DNA from: CAYWKU01 sp964459325
GTDB taxonomy: Bacteria; RBG-13-61-14; CAYWKU01
DNA: 50,582 nt
Assembly (NCBI GenBank): GCA_964459325.1
Contig: CAYWKU010000024.1
Span: 1 to 50,582, forward strand
Reading direction: 5' to 3'
The notes below the pieces were generated by a model that did not search any database, was not told the origin of the DNA, and saw only the letters and a program-made list of their open reading frames with translations. The number at the start of each line of letters is the position of its first letter. The first letter of the stretch is position 1. The position numbers and the translations under genes were made by a program. Below are positions 16,526 to 24,620 of the stretch, one piece after another.

Positions 16526-19177
16526 TTGAAAGCCGCCGAAATAAGGGAGGCATTCCTCAAATATTTCGAAGAAAACGGCCATCAGCGGGTGAAAAGCTCG
16601 AGCCTCGTCCCCGCAAACGACCCCACTCTGCTCTTTACAAACGCCGGCATGGTGCAGTTCAAGGAAGTCTTTTTGGGCGCCGAAAAGCGCAACTACACAC
16701 GCGCCACCACATCCCAGAAATGCTTAAGAATCACCGGAAAACACAATGACCTCGAAAACGTGGGAGAAACATCGAGACATCACACCTTCTTTGAAATGCT
16801 CGGCAACTTCAGCTTCGGCGACTACTTCAAAAAGGAAGCTATAGCCTTCGCCTGGAAATTTTTGACCGACAGGTTAAAACTCGACCCCGCCGACTTATAT
16901 GTCTCCATTTATCTCGACGACGACGAAGCTCACGATATCTGGCACAAGGACATAGGGGTAAACCCCGACCGGATAGTAAGGCTCGACGAAAAGGAAAACT
17001 ACTGGATTCTGGGCGATACCGGCCCGAGGGGACCATGCAGTGAGATAATAATCGACCAGGGAAAAGGTGTCGGGTGCGGCAGGCCGGAATGCGACATTTA
17101 TTGCGATTGCGACCGCCACCTGGAGTTGTGGAACCTGGTTTTCATGCAGTACAACAAGGACGAAAAGGGTAACGTCACGACGTTGCCCAAGCCCAGCATC
17201 GATACCGGCATGGGGCTGGAGCGTATCGCTGCGGTAAAGCAGGGCGTGTATTCCAACTACGACTGTGACCTCTTTACCCCCCTTATCGAACACGCCTCCC
17301 GGCTTTCGGGCGTAGCTTACGGAGCGGGCCCGGCTACCGACAAGTCTCTCAGGGTAATCGCCGACCACGCGCGCGCGTCGGCATTCCTGATAGCCGACGG
17401 CGAGCTGCCCTCCAACAGCGTCAGGGGGTACGTGCTGCGGCGGATAATGCGCCGGGCCATCCGGCACGGCAAGCTACTCGGTACCTCCGAGCCGTTCCTC
17501 TGGAAGGTGGTGCACACGGTCATCGAAATCATGGGAGAATTCTTCACGGAGCTTGTAACTCGCCGGGATTACATAGAAAAAGTTGTGCGGACCGAGGAAG
17601 AGCGGTTTCTCGACACCCTGGATCGCGGACTCAGCCTCTACCGGGAAAAATCCGAAAAGCTCAAAGAAGAGGGACAAGACACCCTCCCCGGAAGCGTGGT
17701 ATTCAAACTCTACGACACGTACGGCTTTCCCAGCGACCTTACTCAGATACTCGCCGCCGAAGACGGCCTCAAAACCGACCTCGAAGGCTTCGAGAGGGAA
17801 ATGGAAGCGCAAAGGGAGCGCGCCCGCACCTCCAGCGACATCTCGACGGCGCTGGGCCTGCAACGCCGCGACCTGCCCGACCTCTCCGGCCTGGCCGAAA
17901 GGTTGGGCCCCACCGGCTTTACCGGCTACGATACAACATCCGACCGCTCGCGTATTCCAGCGTTGCTGGTGGGAGGTGAGGAGTCCGAAGAGGCCTCCGG
18001 AGAAGGCATTCCGCTGCTGGTTTTTGCCGAAAAAACGCCCTTCTATGCCGAAAGCGGCGGACAGGTCGGCGATACCGGAACCATCAGGGGAAATGACTTC
18101 GAAATCGAGGTGCAGGACACCTTCAGGCCCCTCGGGGAGCTGGTGGCTCACGAGGGAATTATCCGCTCCGGCGCCGTCAAGGTGGGGGAAGAGGCCGAGT
18201 TCGAGGTGGACTCCGACAGCAGAATGCGCACCGTGCGCCACCATACCTCCACCCACCTGCTCCAGGCGGCCCTCCGGGAAGTGCTGGGGCCTCACGTAAA
18301 CCAGCGCGGTTCACGCGTTGACCCCGAAAGGCTGCGCTTCGACTTCTCTCACCTGGAAGCGATGACAGACGAGCAGATAAAACGCGTCGAAGACCGAGTC
18401 AACGAAGTAATAATGAAAAATATGCCGGTGGAGAAGGAAGTTTTGCCCTTCGACGAGGCTCAGAAGAAGGGCGCCATCGCTCTGTTCGGCGAAAAGTACG
18501 GCGACACGGTCAGAATGGTCAAGGTGGACGACTACAGTAAAGAGCTTTGCGGCGGCACCCACGCCGATTACACCGGCGACATCGGGCCGTTCAAAATACT
18601 CCAGGAAACCGCCGTCGGCGCCGGTGAAAGGCGTATCGTGGCCGTTGCCGGCCAGGCCACCCTCGACTACTTCAGGCAGCGGGAAGAAGCTCTACGCAAA
18701 ACCGCCGAGGTCGTCAAGACCGACGACCTTCTCTCGGTACCGGAACGAGTCCGGAAGTTGCAGGAGGAGGTCAAGAAGCTCCGAAAAGACCTCGAACGTG
18801 CCCATACCGAAAAATCCGCCACCGGCCCCGACCCGCTGAGCCGCATGAAGGAGGTCGACGGCACCAAGGTGGTGTCGGCCAAGGTGGAAGCGCCGGACGC
18901 CAAAGCGCTGCGGGAGGTAAGCGACCGCCTCATGGAAAGGCTGGGGCAGGGCGTAGTGGTAATCGGCGCCGAAATTGACGGAAAGGCCAACCTGGTGGTC
19001 AAAGTCTCCCGGGACGTTTCCGGTCGCATAAAGGCCGGGGAGGTGGTCAAGCACCTGGCGCAAACCGTCGGCGGGAAAGGCGGGGGCCGCCCGGAGATGG
19101 CCCAGGCCGGCGGCCCGGACGTTTCCAGGCTCGATGAGGCGCTCGATAAAGCTTACGATTTAATATCCGAAATGTAG
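16526..19177 (+). CDS. alaS: Alanyl-tRNA synthetase
   Basis: An 883-aa class II synthetase that charges tRNA-Ala. It has the canonical order: catalytic core at the N-terminus (EIREAFLKYFEENGHQRV; TRATTSQKCLRI; HHTFFEMLGNFSFGDYFK), the editing domain with HHTSTHLLQ near residue 571 and CGGTHADYTGDIG near 675 (zinc and editing ligands), and a C-terminal DHHA1/C-Ala domain ending in GGKGGGRPEMAQAGG. The length is typical. Translation starts at TTG 16526 with AGGAG seven bases upstream, giving the family's usual N-terminus. No T-box leader was seen. waaA follows after 14 bp. Confidence 0.97.
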   Translation: MKAAEIREAFLKYFEENGHQRVKSSSLVPANDPTLLFTNAGMVQFKEVFLGAEKRNYTRATTSQKCLRITGKHNDLENVGETSRHHTFFEMLGNFSFGDYFKKEAIAFAWKFLTDRLKLDPADLYVSIYLDDDEAHDIWHKDIGVNPDRIVRLDEKENYWILGDTGPRGPCSEIIIDQGKGVGCGRPECDIYCDCDRHLELWNLVFMQYNKDEKGNVTTLPKPSIDTGMGLERIAAVKQGVYSNYDCDLFTPLIEHASRLSGVAYGAGPATDKSLRVIADHARASAFLIADGELPSNSVRGYVLRRIMRRAIRHGKLLGTSEPFLWKVVHTVIEIMGEFFTELVTRRDYIEKVVRTEEERFLDTLDRGLSLYREKSEKLKEEGQDTLPGSVVFKLYDTYGFPSDLTQILAAEDGLKTDLEGFEREMEAQRERARTSSDISTALGLQRRDLPDLSGLAERLGPTGFTGYDTTSDRSRIPALLVGGEESEEASGEGIPLLVFAEKTPFYAESGGQVGDTGTIRGNDFEIEVQDTFRPLGELVAHEGIIRSGAVKVGEEAEFEVDSDSRMRTVRHHTSTHLLQAALREVLGPHVNQRGSRVDPERLRFDFSHLEAMTDEQIKRVEDRVNEVIMKNMPVEKEVLPFDEAQKKGAIALFGEKYGDTVRMVKVDDYSKELCGGTHADYTGDIGPFKILQETAVGAGERRIVAVAGQATLDYFRQREEALRKTAEVVKTDDLLSVPERVRKLQEEVKKLRKDLERAHTEKSATGPDPLSRMKEVDGTKVVSAKVEAPDAKALREVSDRLMERLGQGVVVIGAEIDGKANLVVKVSRDVSGRIKAGEVVKHLAQTVGGKGGGRPEMAQAGGPDVSRLDEALDKAYDLISEM

Positions 19178-19191
19178 CCCCGGAGGCTTGA

Positions 19192-20484
19192 TTGTTCCGG
19201 TTCATATACGACAGCCTGCTTATTCCCGCCATGGATTACGGTCTCAGGATGGCGGCGCCTTTCAACGCCAAGGCCGAGCGCGCCGTGGCATCCCGCAAAA
19301 ACTGGGAGCCCAGGCTGGAATTCGAGCTGCGCGGCAGAAAACCCGCCCGCCGGATAATGATGCATGCGCCGAGCGTGGGAGAGTTTTTGCAAGGCAGGGC
19401 GGTGCTGGACATCATTCTCGATAGTCATGCGGAAATGGACGCCGTGGTGTCTTACTTTTCGCCAAGCGCACAGAATATCGCATCAAACTACGAGCGCGCA
19501 GTGGCTTACACCATACTTCCCCTCGACACCCCCGACAACGCCCGGAAGCTCCTTGACCTGGTGAAACCCTCCCTCCTGATGTTCTCGAGGGCCGACGTGT
19601 GGCCGAACCTGGTGGAGGAGGCGGTGAACCGCGGGGTAAAGACCGCACTGGTGGCGGGCACCATGTCCGCCTCGGCCCGGCGGCTGCACCCGGTGGTGGC
19701 GGCATTCGCACGCGACGGACTCAAAGCCCTGGACCTGGTCTCGGCCATCTCCGAGGACGACGCACGCAGGTTCAAAAGCCTGGGGCTGGATTCGGACAGA
19801 GTGACCCTCGGCGGCGACCCGCGTTTCGACCAGACCTGGGAAAAGGCGCAATCGGTAGACGACCAGGACCCGTTATTAAAGTTGTTACGGTCGGATGCTC
19901 CAACTTTAATCGCGGGCAGCACGTGGCCGGCGGACGAAAAGGAGCTGGTGGGGGCTTTCAAATCGGTAAAACGCTCGCATCCCGAGTTAAGGTTGATAAT
20001 CGCGCCTCACGAGCCTTCGTCAGCGAAAGTTGGTGATTTGTATGAGGTTTTAAGAGGTCCCGGCGCGCCGCCCGCCACCTTATCGGAGGTAGAATCGGGG
20101 GAAGCATCCGGGCCGGACGCGGTAATTGTAGACCGGGTTGGCATACTGGCAAAGCTTTACCGTCTGGGGGACATTGCATTCGTGGGAGGCAGCTTTGCCG
20201 ACAGGGTGCACAACGTCATGGAGCCCGCCTGCATGGGATTGCCGGTTATATTCGGGCCGAAATTCTCCAACTCGAGGGAAGCGGAGCTTTTAATCGACGC
20301 GGGCGGGGGTTTATCCGTCAAAAACGCCTCGGAACTGGAAGCAAAGCTCGGCGAACTGCTCAGAGACGACCGTGCCCGCAAAAACGCCGGGGATGCCGCG
20401 AGGGAGCTTATAAAATCCAACCTCGGCGCTGCCGAAAGAACCGCTCGCCTGGTGCAGGAGAAATTTCCCGAAATTTTCGGTTGA
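19192..20484 (+). CDS. waaA: 3-deoxy-D-manno-octulosonic acid (Kdo) transferase
   Basis: A 430-aa GT30 family enzyme that transfers Kdo from CMP-Kdo to the lipid A precursor at the inner face of the cytoplasmic membrane. An N-terminal hydrophobic or amphipathic anchor is followed by the acceptor domain, with the catalytic Glu in HAPSVGEFLQG, and the donor-binding domain (AGSTWPADEKEL, RLIIAPHEPS, FVGGSFADRVHNVMEPACMGLP). The start is TTG 19192, five bases after GGAGG. It lies 14 bp behind alaS, so it is likely co-transcribed. With lptD it supports an LPS-containing outer membrane. Whether it adds one or two Kdo units cannot be told from sequence. Confidence 0.92.
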   Translation: MFRFIYDSLLIPAMDYGLRMAAPFNAKAERAVASRKNWEPRLEFELRGRKPARRIMMHAPSVGEFLQGRAVLDIILDSHAEMDAVVSYFSPSAQNIASNYERAVAYTILPLDTPDNARKLLDLVKPSLLMFSRADVWPNLVEEAVNRGVKTALVAGTMSASARRLHPVVAAFARDGLKALDLVSAISEDDARRFKSLGLDSDRVTLGGDPRFDQTWEKAQSVDDQDPLLKLLRSDAPTLIAGSTWPADEKELVGAFKSVKRSHPELRLIIAPHEPSSAKVGDLYEVLRGPGAPPATLSEVESGEASGPDAVIVDRVGILAKLYRLGDIAFVGGSFADRVHNVMEPACMGLPVIFGPKFSNSREAELLIDAGGGLSVKNASELEAKLGELLRDDRARKNAGDAARELIKSNLGAAERTARLVQEKFPEIFG

Positions 20485-20501
20485 GCGAATCCTTCCGCTC
20501 A
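20482..20501 (+). terminator. Weak hairpin at the waaA stop codon
   Basis: TGAGCG (overlapping the TGA stop) pairs with CGCTCA across an 8-nt loop. There is no U-tract, so termination by this hairpin alone is doubtful. Confidence 0.25.
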
Positions 20502-20517
20502 CTTTGTAAGCTTATTC

Positions 20518-20531
20518 CACACCCTGACCGC
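20518..20531 (-). repeat. Single terminal-repeat copy of the CACACCCTGACCGC element
   Basis: CACACCCTGACCGC followed by TCCC matches, in reverse, the right end of the element at 23792-23901. The other end is not found nearby, so this is a truncated copy. Confidence 0.6.
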
Positions 20532-20557
20532 TCCCAAGGGTTTAATTGAAATCAGTA

Positions 20558-20823
20558 CTGTCCGACAAAACCGGAAATCAGGCATTTTGGACGGGTTAAG
20601 CCACTGATTTCATTGAATTTTAACGCAAAGGACCGGAAGGGGTTTCCTTTGCAGGGCATATGTTGTCCAAAATAGGAGGCTATAGCAATTTCCCGCGATT
20701 TCATCCAAAAAACCTCTCGAAAAGCCCTGGACAAGGGGCTTAACCCTTGTCTTCTCAAGCTGCGAAAAATGTTGCTGCTTAAAATAGAGCAATGCTGTCC
20801 AACCAAATACTTTTATTGGACAG
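20558..20823. mobile_element. Non-coding element with CTGTCC/GGACAG ends (MITE or IS remnant)
   Basis: A 266-bp segment starts CTGTCC and ends GGACAG. Its right end is a hairpin, CTGTCCAA...TTGGACAG (20795-20823), and a closely similar hairpin occurs at 50515-50542 in the opposite orientation. The interior holds an imperfect palindrome, GACAAGGGGCTTAACCC-TTGTC. An 84-codon minus-strand ORF fills most of it, but its composition and start give no reason to call it a gene. The wider gap 20485-21059 holds no gene. It also has a direct repeat, GACGGACAGGAA, near 20890 and 20920. Confidence 0.5.
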
Positions 20824-21059
20824 GGTTGAGCATAATATTATTTTTCATACAAGACTTTTTCCGGCGGGGACAGGCAATGAACGGCGATGACGGACAGGAA
20901 GTCCATCTGGGGTGACGGACAGGAATGTCCGTCCTCCGGGGTTCGGTCTTTAAATCATGCCCGAATCCCCATCTTTTCCGGCAGTGTCTAAAAGATACAC
21001 GGTTGAAGTTCCGCCACGCCGGGGTTACTTTAAAAGGTGGAGAAGGAAAGTGATATACG

Positions 21060-21275
21060 ATGCCGCTTTACGAATATGAGTGCAAAAAATGCGGAAAAGC
21101 TTTCGAGGAGCTGGTGAAAGACTCCTCCGAAAAAGTCGTCTGCCCCGAATGCGGGGGCAAGCGGGTGCAGCGGCTCATGAGCCGGGTCGCATTCAAAACA
21201 GACGGTAAGATGACCACCACCTCCGGCGACGGATGCTCGAGCTGCTCCTCCGGCTCCTGCTCGAGCTGCGGGTAA
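21060..21275 (+). CDS. FmdB-family putative zinc-ribbon regulatory protein
   Basis: A 71-aa protein. The first 40 residues are the conserved FmdB domain: MPLYEYECKKCGKAFEELV then VCPECGG, with two CxxC pairs that should bind one zinc ion. The C-terminal tail is Ser/Cys/Gly-rich (CSSCSSGSCSSCG), as in many members of this family. FmdB was named from a formamidase regulator, but the biochemical role of most members is unknown. It lies 33 bp before the deoxynucleoside kinase and is probably its operon partner. Confidence 0.9.
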   Translation: MPLYEYECKKCGKAFEELVKDSSEKVVCPECGGKRVQRLMSRVAFKTDGKMTTTSGDGCSSCSSGSCSSCG

Positions 21276-21308
21276 ACCCCGTCACCGCGGGAGAAACGAC
21301 TGCCGATT

Positions 21309-21950
21309 ATGTCGAGGCCCAGGTATATCGCCATTGAAGGCCCTATCGGTGTGGGCAAAACTTCCCTGGCGAGGATGCTGGCCCCCGAATTCAACGCAAG
21401 GCTTATCCTCGAAGAACCCGAAGCCAACCCCTTTCTGGAGAGTTTTTACAAAAATCCGGAGCGTTACGCGCTGCAGACCCAGTTGTATTTCCTCTTGAGC
21501 CGTTACCGGCAGCAGCGGGAAATATACCAGCTCGACCTCTTCCGGCAGGGCACGATAGCCGACTATTTGTTTGCAAAAGACCGCATTTTCGCTTACCTTA
21601 CGTTACAAGGTGACGAGCTTGCCCTTTATGAGCAGATTTTTTCGATTCTCAAGGGCAGGATTGTCAAACCCGACTTGGTGATTTACCTTCAGGCAAGTGC
21701 GGATGTGCTTGCCGAGCGCATCCGGCGGCGAGGTAAAGAGTACGAGAAGGACATCGCCGATGAGTATTTAAAAGCGCTGGTCGAGGCGTACAACGAGTTC
21801 TTCTTTTACTACGACGATACGCCGCTGCTGGTGGTTAACACCGGCGACATCGATTTCGTGAACCACCAGGCGGATTTTAAAGACCTGGTCAAGGAGATAA
21901 GCGCCACCGGAAAAGGAAAGTGGCACTACATACCGCTTGGATCCCGATAG
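21309..21950 (+). CDS. Deoxynucleoside kinase (deoxyadenosine/deoxyguanosine kinase type)
   Basis: A 213-aa P-loop kinase of the dNK/thymidine kinase 2 family. It phosphorylates deoxynucleosides with ATP for nucleotide salvage. The Walker A motif IEGPIGVGKTS is at about residues 9-19. The catalytic Glu-Glu (LEEPEANPFLESFY), the DYLFAKDRIFAYL segment and the lid RIRRRGKEYEK near residue 140 are all in place. Which deoxynucleoside it prefers cannot be decided. Its stop codon is the first base of the structured panB leader, so pan genes may be read from its promoter and then gated by that leader. The kinase sits directly upstream of panB here, which supports one transcription unit. Confidence 0.85.
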   Translation: MSRPRYIAIEGPIGVGKTSLARMLAPEFNARLILEEPEANPFLESFYKNPERYALQTQLYFLLSRYRQQREIYQLDLFRQGTIADYLFAKDRIFAYLTLQGDELALYEQIFSILKGRIVKPDLVIYLQASADVLAERIRRRGKEYEKDIADEYLKALVEAYNEFFFYYDDTPLLVVNTGDIDFVNHQADFKDLVKEISATGKGKWHYIPLGSR

Positions 21951-22078
21951 GGACCGAGACGGGAAGGCGGCGCAGGCAATCAACCGATGTGGGGGGACCT
22001 ACCCGAAAGGGAGGTCACCGGGAAGACGCTCAAGATGCGCTCACGGCCTTTCGGGTCCGGTCCCGGAAGGCTTTTTTT
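21950..22078 (+). ncRNA. Structured panB leader with antiterminator-type stem: candidate riboswitch
   Basis: The 157 bp between the kinase stop and panB contain a 7-bp closing stem, GGGACCG (21950-21956) with CGGTCCC (22058-22064). A hairpin GACCT-a-CCC-GAAA-GGG-AGGTC (21996-22016) with a bulged A and a GAAA tetraloop lies inside. CGGTCCC also supplies part of the loop and right arm of the terminator at 22046-22078, so the two structures exclude each other. This is the layout of a transcription-attenuating riboswitch. The published pan RNA motif lies upstream of pantothenate genes, but I cannot confirm a match. No known c-di-GMP, THF, SAH or TPP consensus was recognised. Confidence 0.5.
22046..22078 (+). 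terminator. Intrinsic terminator in front of panB
   Basis: GCCTTTCGGG and CCCGGAAGGC form a 10-bp stem (one G-U pair) with a 6-nt loop, followed by seven T residues. It lies 29 bp before the panB start, that is, inside the operon, so it should control read-through into panB. Confidence 0.8.
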
Positions 22079-22107
22079 GTGGCTCCGGGCGGGAAGGAGA
22101 AAAGCTC

Positions 22108-22917
22108 TTGGCACAGCGGAAAAAAATCACGGTACCGATACTGGCGGAGAAGAAGGCGAACGACGAAAAAATCATCATGCTCACCGCTTACGACTACCCC
22201 ACCGCCCGGGTACTGGATGAGAACGAGGTCGACATCCTGCTGGTCGGAGACAGCGTGGGGCCGGTGGTGCTGGGCTACGAAAACACCCTGCCGGTTACTA
22301 TGGAGGAGATGATACACCACACCAAGGCGGTGGTGCGCGGCAGGCAATGGGCGCAGGTGGTCTTCGACATGCCCTTCATGAGCTACCAGGAAGGCCCGGT
22401 GCAAGCGTTGCGCAACGCCGGGAGGGCCGTCAAGGAAACCGGCTGCGATTCGGTAAAGCTGGAAGGCGGCCAGAACGTGGCCGAGCTTATAGCCGCCATC
22501 ACCCGCGTGGATATACAGGTCATGGGTCACATCGGGCTTACCCCCCAGAGCATTCACCGCATGGGCGGGCACCGGGTACAGGGTCGCGACGAGGCTCAAA
22601 GGGCAAAGCTGCTCGACGACGCAAAGGCCGTGCAGGACGCCGGGGCGTACTCGGTGGTCATCGAAGGCGTTCCGTCGGACGTGGCGGGTGAAATAACCGA
22701 AAAGCTCGAAATACCCACCGTCGGAATCGGCGCCGGGCCGGATTGCGACGGGCAGGTGCTGGTTTTCCACGACCTGGTCGATTCCGGGTGGGGCAGGAAG
22801 GCCAAGTTCGTAAAGCAGTACACACACGTGAACCGCTCGGTCAAAAAAGCGGTTAAAAGCTTCATCGAGGAAGTCAAGGAAGGCGTTTTCCCGGACGAGG
22901 AACACAGTTACAAGTGA
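22108..22917 (+). CDS. panB: 3-methyl-2-oxobutanoate hydroxymethyltransferase (ketopantoate hydroxymethyltransferase)
   Basis: A 269-aa (beta-alpha)8 enzyme. It transfers a hydroxymethyl group from 5,10-methylene-THF to 2-oxoisovalerate to make ketopantoate, the first step toward pantothenate and CoA. Conserved segments: MLTAYDYPTARVLDENEVD, VGDSVGPVVLGYENT (Mg ligand Asp), FDMPFMSYQEG, KLEGG, MGHIGLTPQS, VIEGVPSDVA (catalytic Glu) and GIGAGPDCDGQVLV. TTG 22108 is chosen: AAGGAGA lies upstream and the protein then has the family's length. The open frame extends about 57 codons further upstream, through the structured leader, which is not family-like sequence. Its TGA overlaps the panC GTG start. 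Probably regulated by the upstream terminator. Confidence 0.95.
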   Translation: MAQRKKITVPILAEKKANDEKIIMLTAYDYPTARVLDENEVDILLVGDSVGPVVLGYENTLPVTMEEMIHHTKAVVRGRQWAQVVFDMPFMSYQEGPVQALRNAGRAVKETGCDSVKLEGGQNVAELIAAITRVDIQVMGHIGLTPQSIHRMGGHRVQGRDEAQRAKLLDDAKAVQDAGAYSVVIEGVPSDVAGEITEKLEIPTVGIGAGPDCDGQVLVFHDLVDSGWGRKAKFVKQYTHVNRSVKKAVKSFIEEVKEGVFPDEEHSYK

Positions 22918-23759
22918 TAATCGTAAGGACAATAGCCGACATGCAGCGCCGCTCGGACGACTGGCGCGCCTCAGGCAAGACAATCGGCCTGGCGCCGACG
23001 ATGGGATACCTGCACGAGGGGCACCTTTCCCTCATGCGGGAAGCCCGCTCGGACTGCGACGTGGTGGTGGTCAGTAACTTCGTCAACCCGGCCCAGTTCG
23101 GCCCCGGCGAGGACCTCGACACCTACCCCCGCGATTTCGAGGGCGACGAGGCCAAGTGCCGCACCGAGGGTGTCGACGCGGTGTTCTATCCTCCTGCCGA
23201 GGAGATGTACCCGGAAGGCTACAGCACCTACGTCGAGGTGGGCGGGTTGAGCGAAATACTGTGCGGGGTAAGCCGCCCCGACCATTTCCGGGGCGTGGCG
23301 ACGATATGCGCCAAGCTGTTCAACTGCGCAAAGCCTCACCGGGCATATTTCGGCGAGAAGGATTATCAGCAACTGGTGATAATAAAGAAGATGGTGGCGG
23401 ACTTGAACATGGACCTCGAAGTTGTGGGTCTGCCCACAGTTCGCGAATCCGATGGACTGGCGATGAGCAGCCGGAACGAATACCTGTCGCCGGAAGAAAG
23501 AAAGCGGGCCGTGGCGTTGTTCGGTTCACTTGTCGCCGCAAAGAAATCGATAGAGCAGGGGGAAAGGGACCCCCGCAGGATAGAGGAAATCGTTCGGGAA
23601 AAACTCAAGGACGCAGAGCCGTGCGAAGTGGATTACGTCGAAATTCGCGACGCCGACACTCTGGGCGGAATAGGCAGCATAGACCGCCCCGCCGTAGTGG
23701 CGATGGCGGTAAAAATAGGCGCGGCACGATTAATAGACAACATGGTGCTGTCGCCTTAA
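22914..23759 (+). CDS. panC: Pantothenate synthetase (pantoate-beta-alanine ligase)
   Basis: A 281-aa nucleotidyltransferase-fold ligase that joins pantoate and beta-alanine with ATP through a pantoyl-adenylate. Motifs: APTMGYLHEGHLSLM (HIGH-like, residues about 27-41), FVNPAQFGPGEDLDTYPRD, FRGVATICAKLF, YFGEKDYQQL and MSSRNEYLS (KMSKS-like). The start GTG overlaps the panB stop as GTGA, so translation is coupled. The length is typical. No panE/ilvC-type ketopantoate reductase is seen in the window, so that step must be encoded elsewhere. Confidence 0.96.
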   Translation: MIIVRTIADMQRRSDDWRASGKTIGLAPTMGYLHEGHLSLMREARSDCDVVVVSNFVNPAQFGPGEDLDTYPRDFEGDEAKCRTEGVDAVFYPPAEEMYPEGYSTYVEVGGLSEILCGVSRPDHFRGVATICAKLFNCAKPHRAYFGEKDYQQLVIIKKMVADLNMDLEVVGLPTVRESDGLAMSSRNEYLSPEERKRAVALFGSLVAAKKSIEQGERDPRRIEEIVREKLKDAEPCEVDYVEIRDADTLGGIGSIDRPAVVAMAVKIGAARLIDNMVLSP

Positions 23760-23791
23760 GAACCAAAACCGAGTTTCCCGGCTAAGGGTAG

Positions 23792-23901
23792 CACACCCTG
23801 ACTGCAGGGTGGCTTACGGAGAAAGGTAATGAGTGAGGGGCGTTTTCACATTCAAAACTACAGGCCGGTTTCCGGAAACCGCCGGGAGCGGTCAGGGTGT
23901 G
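23792..23901. mobile_element. 110-bp element with CACACCCTGACTGC/GCGGTCAGGGTGTG ends
   Basis: 14-bp imperfect inverted ends (one mismatch) bound a 110-bp non-coding segment lying between panC and panD. A 109-bp relative with the same ends lies at 37218-37326 and a one-ended copy at 20518. Outside the left end both full copies share AAGGGTAG. No ORF inside, so a MITE-like, non-autonomous element is the best reading. Confidence 0.65.
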
Positions 23902-23957
23902 AAGGAAACCGTGCTTTCTCCGGAGAATATTTTTAAAACCAACCGAGGTATGAGAAA

Positions 23958-24353
23958 ATGATGCGTCAAATGTTCATCGGAAAAATTCACAGGGCTACCG
24001 TGACCCACGCCGACCTGGATTACGAAGGAAGTGTCGCCATCGACCGCGACCTCATGGACGCCGCGGGCATATTGGACAACGAGGTGATACAGGTGTGGAA
24101 CGTGACCAACGGCGAGCGGCTGAACACCTACGCCATACCCGCCCCCTCCGGTTCGGGCATGATTTGCGCCAACGGCGCGGCGGCTCATAAAGTCAAACCG
24201 GGAAACACAGTTATATTGGCCACCTACGGCTGGATGGAGGAAGAACAAGCCCGCGAGCATCAGCCGAAAATAGTGTTCGTTGACGAAAACAACCGCATCA
24301 AGCAGAGACGCGATTTCGAATACGTCGCCGGCGGAGTATCCAAGAGCCGGTAA
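23958..24353 (+). CDS. panD: Aspartate 1-decarboxylase (pyruvoyl-dependent)
   Basis: A 131-aa proenzyme that self-cleaves between Gly24 and Ser25 (DYEGSVAID) to form a pyruvoyl cofactor. It decarboxylates aspartate to beta-alanine, the second substrate of PanC. Other family marks: MFIGKIHRATVTHADLDY at the N-terminus, EVIQVWNVTNGERLNTY, and GAAAHKVKPGNTVILATYGW. Two ATGs are adjacent at 23958 and 23961. It is 198 bp from panC, and a repeat element fills most of that space, so the original operon spacing has been altered and panD may now need read-through or its own promoter. Confidence 0.95.
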   Translation: MMRQMFIGKIHRATVTHADLDYEGSVAIDRDLMDAAGILDNEVIQVWNVTNGERLNTYAIPAPSGSGMICANGAAAHKVKPGNTVILATYGWMEEEQAREHQPKIVFVDENNRIKQRRDFEYVAGGVSKSR

Positions 24354-24406
24354 GCTCGAGACAGTTACGGGACCGTGACATTTTTTTCACAAGTTTCCAG
24401 CCTCTT

Positions 24407-24463
24407 AACAATACGGGCCACCCGCCGAAATTTACATCAAGCGCCGGGTGCCGTAAGTATTGA
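24407..24463 (+). other. Imperfect hairpin containing a propeller-gene remnant end
   Basis: CAATAC and GTATTG, plus CCACCCG and CGGGTG, form an interrupted stem. Inside, 24427-24444 is an exact 18-nt copy of 26582-26599. In frame it reads EIYIKRRVP then TAA (24454-24456), against EIYIKRWIP-TAA at the second site. It seems to be the broken 3' end of a related gene. No U-tract follows. Confidence 0.4.
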
Positions 24464-24557
24464 AAAATAGACATCTCGAATGACGGTTAAGCTCGGAGCG
24501 TTGCACGTTCTTGATATATCATTGCACAAAATTCACAACTTCCTGTTGAAAAAAGTA

Positions 24558-24586
24558 TTGACGGCTCTTAAGACTTGTGGTAAAAT
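24558..24586 (+). promoter_or_regulatory. sigma70-like promoter of the beta-propeller gene
   Basis: TTGACG (24558-24563), 17 bp, TAAAAT (24581-24586). The start would fall near 24593, leaving a leader of about 28 nt with GGAGGG before the ATG at 24621. It lies downstream of an earlier in-frame ATG (24480), which rules that start out for this promoter. Confidence 0.65.
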
Positions 24587-24620
24587 AGAAATATTTTGGA
24601 GGGAATTGGAGGGCATAAAA

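Noticed and set aside
20552..20806. 84-codon minus-strand frame within the CTGTCC-bounded element
   Set aside because: It coincides with repeat DNA, begins at the element's end hairpin and shows no domain; more likely non-coding.
21950..22078. c-di-GMP-I, THF, SAH, TPP or cobalamin riboswitch in the panB leader
   Set aside because: I compared remembered consensus cores of these classes; none fits beyond short fragments such as GCGCTCACG. A pan-motif or novel class remains open.
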